Notes under the pieces: generated by a model
Told to the model about the DNA's origin: nothing
What the model saw: the letters and a program-made list of their open reading frames with translations, nothing else
The model's database searches: none
IMG/VR virus record: IMGVR_UViG_3300042868_003080
Span: 1-62,147 of that record
DNA length: 62,147 bases
Origin: a virus
Strand: one strand, 5' to 3'
Shown here: positions 55,954 to 62,147 of the stretch, one piece after another
How positions within the stretch are numbered: position 1 is the stretch's first letter
How the letters are laid out: every line of letters starts with the position of its first letter
Translations under genes and position numbers: made by a program

Positions 55954-57424
55954 CTACCATCTCCTGCCATCGGGCATCGTTTGTCTGCATCAGTCGATAC
56001 AACTCAAAGTTTGCGTCTTGCAGCCTGCGCCTACGGTATATATCACGAATTGCGTAAAAGTCAGCCCTATCTTGCAACGACGCCTGCGTATACGCGGCGA
56101 AGCCCGGAACGGCACCCATCGCCGCGATTGTGTCGCTCTCGCCCTCAGATATTCCGCTGTCGGACTGTGGCTGATTTCCACCAGAGGTTGTGGGTTGAGA
56201 TGAGCCAAGACCCAGAACTTCAGCCGTGTTAGACATAGATAACGGACTACCCGCTGAGATTGCCATGTCCAAGGGTGACGCGCTCTGCGCCACAGACATA
56301 GTAGATACCTGCCCAAGCGCACCGCCGAATGTGGTGTCGAAGCGCACCTGTACTGTGAACGTGCTCGACGCCGATGCATCCTGCGCCTCTTGCATGGTGC
56401 CGGTTTGCTGTTGCGCGCCGCTCTGCGCCTGTTGCGTCTCCTGCATAAAGCTATCTTGCTGCTGCACGTTGTCTTCGAAGTCTACGCCTACTGCGGCCAG
56501 CGCAGCGACTTCATCAGGGTCCAACCGCTCAGCCTCATCGGCCTCAGCCACACTGACCTCTACGGCGTCCTCGACTTCTTCTATAGCAGCTTCAGGCTCT
56601 CCTACGAGTTCTACGACCTCAACGGCCTCCGCGACCTCCTCAGCCCGCTCCAGCGCAATCTCAGCGGCCTCTTGCACCTGCTCCATCACTTCAGGCTCAA
56701 GCTCCGCGCTTTGTTCAACGGCCTCGGCAATGGCAGCAACAGGGTCTGGGATGACATCGACACTGGCCGGTGGGCAGCTTGGGTCCATAGGCGTCACGTT
56801 GCAGTCAACAGTAGTGGCTGGCGCGATCCACGACAGGATGCCGGACTGGTTCTGGAGGAACTGCGCGTTGCGTCCGTAGAAAAGCGAGATGTTATCGTCC
56901 GCAGTTGGGCCAGTAATGCCTGCGGTGAAGGTGTGGCCCCCATTAAAACCCAAATTACCGTAATTGAGTTGTATCTTGCCGTCGGCAAAGAGGCCAATCT
57001 CGAAGGTGCTGCTGTTGTTTGTGCCGTATTCTTGGACGCCGTACCAGCCAAAGAGGATTGAGCCATCGTCGCGGCGATAAAAGGGGTTGCCAGTGAAGCT
57101 GATAAGGTCAGACCAGTAGGCGTAAATCGTGTTGCGCTGCGCCAGTTCGATAGGCTGACCATTGCAGCATAGATGATTGCCGCTCTGGAACGACACAAAG
57201 CCATTGCTCGACACCCAAGCGTCGGTGAATGTCTGGCCCCAATATTCAAACTCAAAACCAAGAGCCACGTTTTGCGTGTTATCGTCACCCAGATTGAGCG
57301 GCGTCATTGTCGTTGGAGCGCCATTGATCTGCGGTGGGATTAAGGCAGGCTCATAGGTCTGCGCGAAAACGGGTGTTGCGCAAGCCAGCAGAATAACCTG
57401 CAAAGCGTATGTCTTATTTCTCAA
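55937..57424 (-). CDS. Exported protein with nidogen (NIDO)-like region
   Basis: 495 residues if it starts at the TTG at 57424 (MRNKTYALQVILLACATPVF), overlapping the preceding stop by 11 bases; a TTG at 57475 adds 17 residues. KTYALQVILLACATPVFA-QT is a Sec signal peptide with cleavage near Ala21. The next 150 residues (FEYWGQTFTDAWVSSNGFVS, NTIYAYWSDLISFTGN, FEIGLFADGKIQLNYGNLGF) match the NIDO plan of extracellular adhesion proteins. A Glu/Ala-rich helix follows (EVAEAVEVVELVGEPEAAIE), then Ser/Gln-rich and a charged C-terminus. Exported in the host, function unknown. Confidence 0.6.
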   Translation of the reverse strand: MRNKTYALQVILLACATPVFAQTYEPALIPPQINGAPTTMTPLNLGDDNTQNVALGFEFEYWGQTFTDAWVSSNGFVSFQSGNHLCCNGQPIELAQRNTIYAYWSDLISFTGNPFYRRDDGSILFGWYGVQEYGTNNSSTFEIGLFADGKIQLNYGNLGFNGGHTFTAGITGPTADDNISLFYGRNAQFLQNQSGILSWIAPATTVDCNVTPMDPSCPPASVDVIPDPVAAIAEAVEQSAELEPEVMEQVQEAAEIALERAEEVAEAVEVVELVGEPEAAIEEVEDAVEVSVAEADEAERLDPDEVAALAAVGVDFEDNVQQQDSFMQETQQAQSGAQQQTGTMQEAQDASASSTFTVQVRFDTTFGGALGQVSTMSVAQSASPLDMAISAGSPLSMSNTAEVLGLGSSQPTTSGGNQPQSDSGISEGESDTIAAMGAVPGFAAYTQASLQDRADFYAIRDIYRRRRLQDANFELYRLMQTNDARWQEMVDEQYR

Positions 57425-58292
57425 CAGGGCGAAGCTCGACGTTCTCTGTCCACGCGGCGCGGGCTTCCTCACCAATCAATCCCAAGAATGGGCACGGTGT
57501 TCCGGCCATCTCCATTGCCCTAAAGACGCGGAAGTCTTGACATAGGAGGCTGACGGCGGCGACGCGCATGCCCATATCGTATAGGGTCTTGGACAGCTTC
57601 ATGCGTTCACAGTTTTGGTCACGCACAGTGCGCCCTGCTGACAGGCCAATGATTTGGGTCTGCACCGCGCCAGACTGGCCGGTGGTGCAAAGGTCTTGGC
57701 TGTAGGACATCATCGACGGTGCAATGGCACTGGGAGGCGGCGACTTAATGTTCTGGTCAATTACCTGCCGCGATACGTTTTCACTGTAGCTGGTGGACTT
57801 GCTGTCATTCACGTTGACGTTGTTGTTCTGGTTGACGTTGTTGCTCGTCTGACTGATCGTGCTTGTGTCGTTGTTTATATTCCGGTTTGTATTGTCGGAC
57901 GTACTGTTCACGCTCTGGTTGATCGTGCTGTTGCTTGTGTCGGTATTAATGTTCCGATTGGTGTTATCAGAGGTGCTGGCCGACGTGTTCTGATTAATGT
58001 TGGTCATGGTCCCAGAGTTGATATTCTGGTTCACGTTGGTGCTGGAGGTTGTGTTCTGATTGATGTTCGTCATCGTCCCAGAATTGATGTTCTGGTTCAC
58101 GTTCGTGTTGGTGTTCGTGCTAGTGGACGTGTTGTTGTTCGTGTTCGTACTAGTGGACGTATTGGTATTGGTATTGTTCGACGTGCTGTTGGTTGTCGTG
58201 TCGTAGACGTATGATATCGGCGCGCTCTGAGCGAGCACCATAGAAGTGCTGGAAATTACCGCACAAAGGGTAACGAGAGCACGCCGAAACAT
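57414..58292 (-). CDS. Exported Asn/Thr-repeat protein
   Basis: 292 residues from ATG 58292, overlapping the neighbour's stop as TAATG. MFRRALVTLCAVISSTSMVL-AQ is a signal peptide. Then about 150 residues of Asn/Thr/Ser repeats, including two copies of TNVNQNINSGTMTNINQNT and two of TSDNTNRNIN, like amyloid or curlin-type repeats. The C-terminal 100 residues are ordered with four Cys (DLCTTGQ, QNCERMK, LLCQDFR, TPCPFLG), able to form disulfides outside the cytoplasm. Precedes the NIDO-like gene. Role unknown. Confidence 0.6.
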   Translation of the reverse strand: MFRRALVTLCAVISSTSMVLAQSAPISYVYDTTTNSTSNNTNTNTSTSTNTNNNTSTSTNTNTNVNQNINSGTMTNINQNTTSSTNVNQNINSGTMTNINQNTSASTSDNTNRNINTDTSNSTINQSVNSTSDNTNRNINNDTSTISQTSNNVNQNNNVNVNDSKSTSYSENVSRQVIDQNIKSPPPSAIAPSMMSYSQDLCTTGQSGAVQTQIIGLSAGRTVRDQNCERMKLSKTLYDMGMRVAAVSLLCQDFRVFRAMEMAGTPCPFLGLIGEEARAAWTENVELRPVEK

Positions 58293-58654
58293 TACACTTC
58301 TCCAGTTGGTGGGGTAACCTCTACCCATGCCAGCGTGGCTTCATCCCAGTGATACAGCTTGCCGTCATCCGGTTGTGCTGTTGGTGCGTCCCAGAGGCAG
58401 GTGTTTTCGTTCAGCGTCCATGATGGGAATGGCTGCGGCGGAATAAACGCATCACGGCCCGCGTCGTAGGTATAACCGATGCCAGCGTAGTTTTTACGCA
58501 GCGGACGGCCTTCGGGATGTTGCCCACCGTGCGTGTTGTATGATGTCTGCACCCAAAGCGCAGGGTCTCCAAATAGGCCCGTGTCGATAACGTCCTGCTC
58601 GATGACCAGAACTTCGGTGACAATGCCGTCAATAACTCTTGCAAAATGTGCCAT
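58292..58654 (-). CDS. Tail fibre assembly-like protein, 120 aa
   Basis: MAHFARVIDGIVTEVLVIEQ, TSYNTHGGQHPEGRPLRKNY, AGIGYTYDAGRDAFIPPQPF, PSWTLNENTCLWDAPTAQPD, YHWDEATLAWVEV. The FIPPQP(F/Y)PSW.L...TC.W.AP....D...Y.WDEA...W pattern is widespread in marine phages next to fibres, resembling fibre-assembly chaperones. It follows the poly-Gly fibre gene by 9 bases. Confidence 0.7.
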   Translation of the reverse strand: MAHFARVIDGIVTEVLVIEQDVIDTGLFGDPALWVQTSYNTHGGQHPEGRPLRKNYAGIGYTYDAGRDAFIPPQPFPSWTLNENTCLWDAPTAQPDDGKLYHWDEATLAWVEVTPPTGEV

Positions 58655-58663
58655 GTGTTGTCC

Positions 58664-59869
58664 TTAGAATGTAATCGAGCCGGATGAGTTGAAGGTATAG
58701 ACAGTCAAATCCCCTGCTGTTGTAATTACAGGGGAACCTGTGGTTGATGTTGCGGGGATACGGCACGCTAAAACCACCCTGCCAGAACCACCTGCTCCGG
58801 TGCCAGAAACGTAAACACCACCCGCTCCCCCGCCCGTATTCGCAGTTCCTGAACCTGCGGCAATAGAATACGTGCCTCCGGCACCGCCACCGCCAGCGCC
58901 AGCGCCACCTTGGTAGTTATACGAGGCACCGCCGCCACCGCCGCCATATGTTATGGATGTTCCACTTATGGATGTGGCGCGACCCGCTGCGCCACTACCG
59001 GGTATCATCGCGCCAGAGCCACCGCCCCCACCGGTGTCAAAACCATTAGTGCCGTTAGCTGGCAACGCCCCGCCGCCGCCGCCGCCGGTATTGTATGTGT
59101 AATAAATATTGTCAACCCCGCCGTCTCCGCCGATACCTCCTTGTGTGCGGTCTGCGCCACCGGAGTTGCCACCATTAAAGCTGCCAGCAGTCCCCGCCAG
59201 CGCGGTATTTGACCTGAAAACACTGTTGCTCCCAGCAACGCCACTCGCGCCACCGGCTCCTACCGTGACTGTGAATGTCCCGCGTAAGAAATCTATCCCA
59301 CTAAACAACACGCCGCCGCCTCCGCCGCCTCCGCGACTACCTTGCCCACCGCCCCCAGCTACCACAGCGTAGGAGACCGTAACGGCTGGTAGATTTCCAG
59401 CTATAGTGTCCCAATTATCTGTGCCTGTTTTTAGAAGTTGAACGGAGCCACGTTGGGGGATGCTGCTAAACTCAAGGGGGGTAGTATTGCCGTTACGGTA
59501 GAGGTTAATACCCGTATTACCGAGCAAAATGGCGTTAGTTCCAGCGTTTACAACCGTGATCACTGTCCCAATCGGGAACGCAACTGACGCATTGGTCGGG
59601 ATTGTGATGGCCTGCGCGCCGGTATTGGCCGAGTATATTTGCTTGCCAGCATCGCCGAGAACCAACGTGTAGTTGCCACTTTGGACGTTCTGCGGGTACG
59701 CCACTACGCTTGCTGGAAGTGCGCTGGATGCCCACGCCGTGCCGTCGCTGGTCAGGACGTTACCGGCAGTACCGGGTGAAGTTAAGCCTGTACCACCATT
59801 ACCCGCAGGCAGTGTGCCTGACGCCGTGGATACACTTACCGGAGGAAGGATGCTTGAAAGAGTAGCCAT
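58664..59869 (-). CDS. Tail fibre with poly-glycine adhesin domain, 401 aa
   Basis: N-terminus MATLSSILPPVSVSTASGTL, then GNGGTGLTSPGTAGNVLTSD and a module (YPQNVQSGNYTLVLGDAGKQ, TIPTNASVAFPIGTVITVVN) homologous to that of two other fibres. The C-terminal half is made of Gly runs (GGGGQGSRGGGGGGGV, GGGGGGALPANGTNGFDTGG, GGAGAGGGGAGG) separated by variable loops, as in polyglycine-helix receptor tips of T-even gp38 adhesins, ending DLTVYTFNSSGSITF. Predicted receptor-binding tip. Confidence 0.8.
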   Translation of the reverse strand: MATLSSILPPVSVSTASGTLPAGNGGTGLTSPGTAGNVLTSDGTAWASSALPASVVAYPQNVQSGNYTLVLGDAGKQIYSANTGAQAITIPTNASVAFPIGTVITVVNAGTNAILLGNTGINLYRNGNTTPLEFSSIPQRGSVQLLKTGTDNWDTIAGNLPAVTVSYAVVAGGGGQGSRGGGGGGGVLFSGIDFLRGTFTVTVGAGGASGVAGSNSVFRSNTALAGTAGSFNGGNSGGADRTQGGIGGDGGVDNIYYTYNTGGGGGGALPANGTNGFDTGGGGGSGAMIPGSGAAGRATSISGTSITYGGGGGGASYNYQGGAGAGGGGAGGTYSIAAGSGTANTGGGAGGVYVSGTGAGGSGRVVLACRIPATSTTGSPVITTAGDLTVYTFNSSGSITF

Positions 59870-59919
59870 GATTATGTGCCTTCGTTAGTAATAGTCATCA
59901 CAAAAGTTCCTCTACAAAC

Positions 59920-60483
59920 CTATACCGTAAGCCACAGGTCGATACCTTGGCTATCAATACCACTACCGGCATAAACACTACTATCTGTAGTTATAGAAGC
60001 AGCAAAACTTGAGTATAAGTTGCTCGTAACATGGCTATATACGCTACCTACAAGAGTGCCATAAAAAGACCCTGATGTATATACTGATGCACCGCTAACA
60101 CACCCGAACTCTAAAGATATGGCATAGTAATCATAATTGGCTTCGCTAGACCCAGATATAGGAGTCGTTGACAACTGACCCCCAATAAACACTTCTGAAA
60201 CAGCCTGTAGATTGCTATAGGTAGTGCCACCTAAAGCCGAATAGGCAACATCCGTTCCGCTATCTCCCGGCCATGACGTGCCGTTTATAAAGGCATTTCC
60301 AAGATATATCCCTTTGCGCCCATTGTACCCATTTGTCACGGTAAATTGAACCGCCGTTGGAGCGTTGGGGCTTTTTAAGAAATACGATTGTCCTACAACT
60401 GTTTCAGCCGAAAACTGGGCAAGAGACGTAATGACAGCCGCTCCGCCTTTACCCCCTGCTAAGGCGCATAATACTCCAGTCAT
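59920..60483 (-). CDS. Fibre-associated protein C, 187 aa
   Basis: ATG 60483 overlaps the 751-aa fibre stop (ATGA). MTGVLCALAGGKGGAAVITS, then beta-rich with GQSYFLKSPNAPTAVQFTVT, YDYYAISLEFGCVSGASVYT. It shares the MTG(I/V)xCxLxGG start with 52164-52595. Both stand right after a fibre gene that ends in the same module, so the pair fibre plus cap appears duplicated. Function inferred. Confidence 0.6.
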   Translation of the reverse strand: MTGVLCALAGGKGGAAVITSLAQFSAETVVGQSYFLKSPNAPTAVQFTVTNGYNGRKGIYLGNAFINGTSWPGDSGTDVAYSALGGTTYSNLQAVSEVFIGGQLSTTPISGSSEANYDYYAISLEFGCVSGASVYTSGSFYGTLVGSVYSHVTSNLYSSFAASITTDSSVYAGSGIDSQGIDLWLTV

Positions 60484-62147
60484 GTCACGTTACCGGAGGC
60501 CACCCAAGTTGTCGCCGCAACCTTAACACATGTAGCAAGGCCATATTGAGCTAGTGTACGTGAACCTGTACTGGCTGCGCCCGCTAGGCGCAATGTGTCA
60601 GATGTAATCGAGATTGTCTGGTTAGACCCGCTATTGTTGAATATCACAATAGTTGTTCCGATAGGGAACGCAACCGAGCCGTTTGCCGGGATAACCACGC
60701 CGCCTGTCGTGATGCTGATGTGCTTGCCCTGATCGGCCAGTGCCAGTGTGTACGACGCCGTCTGGCTGTTCTGCGGCAGGCCGCGATAACCTATGGTGTT
60801 GGCAGCAATAGTGCCAGTCGCAGTAATTGTTACGTCTTGGTCGAGTGCGGTTATGTCCGTATTTGCACCTGACGCGGCAGCGCCAAGGGCTGTTAAGGCC
60901 GCTCCTGCTGTGGTTGCGCCCGTACCGCCGTTGGCGATAGGTAGTGTATCGGAGACTTCAGATGTAAGGCTAACGGTTCCAGTAGTGAAAGCCGAGGTGC
61001 CATTACCTTTAACAACACCCGTGAGCGTAGTCGCGCCCGTGCCACCACGTGAAACACTTAGTGTGCCACTAGTCTGGCTGTTAATATCTATTACACTCGC
61101 GCCTGCACCACCCGCCTGTGCAAACACGTTCCAAGTCGTACCGCTATAGACAAGCTGGACACTGACGTTAGAGATATTGCAGACAAGGTCTTCAGACAAA
61201 CCTTCAATGGTCGAACCATTGCGGCCAACCGTGAGGTTATTTGTGGCCCATGAACTAGCGGTATCAACAACGATAACCTGATCACCGACAGCTGGGGTAG
61301 CTGGAAGCGTAACCGTGAAGGCTCCGCCGCTGGTATCAGTCTGTACGCCCTCACTGTCAGCGGCGGTATAGTTAGATGTTTTGACCGTAGTGTACGTTAT
61401 GCCACCGGCTGATGGAGGTTGCGATGACCACACCGTGCCATCGCTGGTCAGGACGTTACCCGAAGCGCCGGGTGAAGTTACTCCTGTACCACCATTAGCA
61501 GCGCCAAGTGTACCTGTAATCTGCGAAGAAAGGTCAACATTCGAAAGTGTGCCGCCCAGCGTCAAGTTGCCAGACGAGGTCACGCTACCTGTTAGTGTGA
61601 TACCATTAACCGTGCCAGTGCCGCCAACAGTGGTTACCGTGCCTGCATTAGACGTATAGCCCGAAGGGTTACTCGCAGGGTATGCACCAAGGTTAGACAG
61701 CGCCGTAGCCGCGTCAGTGGCTCCTGTGCCGCCAAGGGCAACAGCTACAGGGGCGGTTAGGCTGAAGACCGTGCCAGTCAGTGTAAGACCGGTGCCCGCC
61801 GAATAAATCTGCGCCGACGATATCTGCGCAAACGTGATGTTTGTCGTGCCAAACGTAATCGTACCCTGCGTATTGCAGGTGTAGGTCTCGCCTGCGCCAG
61901 TCGTGCCCTGCTGAACAAACACGGTCGAACCTTCGCTCAGACCGTCTGGGCTGGCGTTGACAAAAGTGTCCGCGTCACTGGAGCGTGTCAGCACCCAGTT
62001 TGTTGAGCCAGAACCTACGCTTGTTACGACATAGATGCCGTTCTGGGTCTCATCGGTCTGCTCATAAACAAGGACGCGGTCAGCGACGCTAACCGTCACG
62101 CCGTCGATAACTAGCGCCGCTTGAGTGCCAGCATTAGTCAGGGTAGC
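60480..62147 (-). CDS. Tail fibre protein, C-terminal part (continues from the left edge)
   Basis: The open frame enters at the right edge and ends at 60480; joined to 706-1 it gives 751 residues. It contains RVLVYEQTDETQNGIYVVTS, many NGGTG(A/V)T repeats (ALGGTGATDAATALSNLGAY, ANGGTGVTSPGASGNVLTSD, SRGGTGATTLTGVVKGNGTS, ANGGTGATTAGAALTALGAA) and the C-terminal module RGLPQNSQTASYTLALADQG to LATCVKVAATTWVASGNVT. Phage fibre with a beta-rich shaft and a terminal module shared with the 303-aa fibre. Binds the host receptor. Confidence 0.85.
   Translation of the reverse strand, partial: ATLTNAGTQAALVIDGVTVSVADRVLVYEQTDETQNGIYVVTSVGSGSTNWVLTRSSDADTFVNASPDGLSEGSTVFVQQGTTGAGETYTCNTQGTITFGTTNITFAQISSAQIYSAGTGLTLTGTVFSLTAPVAVALGGTGATDAATALSNLGAYPASNPSGYTSNAGTVTTVGGTGTVNGITLTGSVTSSGNLTLGGTLSNVDLSSQITGTLGAANGGTGVTSPGASGNVLTSDGTVWSSQPPSAGGITYTTVKTSNYTAADSEGVQTDTSGGAFTVTLPATPAVGDQVIVVDTASSWATNNLTVGRNGSTIEGLSEDLVCNISNVSVQLVYSGTTWNVFAQAGGAGASVIDINSQTSGTLSVSRGGTGATTLTGVVKGNGTSAFTTGTVSLTSEVSDTLPIANGGTGATTAGAALTALGAAASGANTDITALDQDVTITATGTIAANTIGYRGLPQNSQTASYTLALADQGKHISITTGGVVIPANGSVAFPIGTTIVIFNNSGSNQTISITSDTLRLAGAASTGSRTLAQYGLATCVKVAATTWVASGNVT
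62030..62147. repeat. Terminal direct repeat, right copy
   Basis: Exact copy of bases 1-118. Merging the two copies yields a circle of 62,029 bp. Confidence 0.95.

Noticed and set aside
56226-57061. Long Ser/Thr/Ala-rich and Leu-rich frames antisense to the NIDO-like gene
   Set aside because: Their low complexity is the complement of the Glu/Ala repeat helix; no start signals; opposite to the operon direction.
1-62147. 118-base end repeat as a T7-like packaging repeat
   Set aside because: It lies inside a fibre coding frame, while true terminal repeats usually lie between genes; circular overlap explains it more simply.
1-62147. tRNA genes, CRISPR arrays, insertion sequences, integrase
   Set aside because: I looked for cloverleaf-like gaps, regular spaced repeats, transposase or integrase motifs in all gaps and long frames and saw none; a tRNA search program would be needed to be sure.

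Overview
The window is one tailed double-stranded DNA phage genome, essentially complete. The first and last 118 bases are identical. A tail-fibre reading frame that runs off the left edge re-enters in frame at the right edge, so the molecule closes to a circle of 62,029 bp (a circularly permuted genome or an assembly circle). I see no integrase, tape-measure, sheath or tail-tube gene. There are a long portal protein, P22/T7-type tail adaptor and stabiliser proteins, a T7 gp13-like acetyltransferase-fold protein, and a set of large Ala/Gln-rich or giant internal proteins. Together these point to a podovirus-like particle. Many proteins resemble, from memory, those of uncultured marine and freshwater phages. 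The phage alpha-CTD-like domain reads most like an alphaproteobacterial one, a weak hint at the host.

Layout. Bases 16164 down to 1, continuing across the junction to 38374, are read from the minus strand as one late block. It runs: small terminase, large terminase, portal, GroES-like co-chaperonin, scaffold, head proteins, major capsid protein (followed by a clear minus-strand terminator), head fibres, a cluster of tiny lysine-rich proteins, tail adaptors, a 751-aa fibre spanning the junction, further fibres including a poly-glycine adhesin-like one, two Sec-exported proteins, a lysis cassette, a tail-needle/stabiliser-type protein, and ejection proteins ending in a 2,095-aa giant. Bases 16745-38289 are the plus-strand early/middle block. 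It starts with about 25 tiny mostly acidic proteins in ATGA-overlapping chains. Regulators and nucleases follow (ribbon-helix-helix, VRR-NUC, alpha-CTD-like, C5-methyltransferase-like). Then comes replication: family A DNA polymerase, sigma region 4.2-like HTH protein, Cas4/RecB-like nuclease, SNF2-type helicase, SSB-like protein and primase-helicase. The two blocks diverge at 16.2-16.9 kb and converge on an intrinsic terminator at 38.34 kb.

Regulation. Most plus-strand transcription units start at a TTGACA-type promoter. Four of these loci carry GTGACAC or GTGTCAC at or near the promoter, a candidate shared operator. An AT-rich gap at 18.2-18.6 kb holds many AATGTAA-type repeats and is the best origin candidate. 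Most plus-strand cistrons behind a gap reuse nearly the same ribosome-binding cassette (AAGGAGCAAAC). The SSB-like gene cluster is preceded by a leader that can close an 11-bp stem.

Most unusual content: (i) two signal-peptide proteins beside the lysis genes, one with a nidogen-like region and one with Asn/Thr repeats; (ii) a holin-like protein with a canonical EF-hand loop; (iii) an alpha-CTD-like and a sigma-4.2-like protein in the same early operon, suggesting control of host RNA polymerase; (iv) a paralogous module shared by three fibre proteins.
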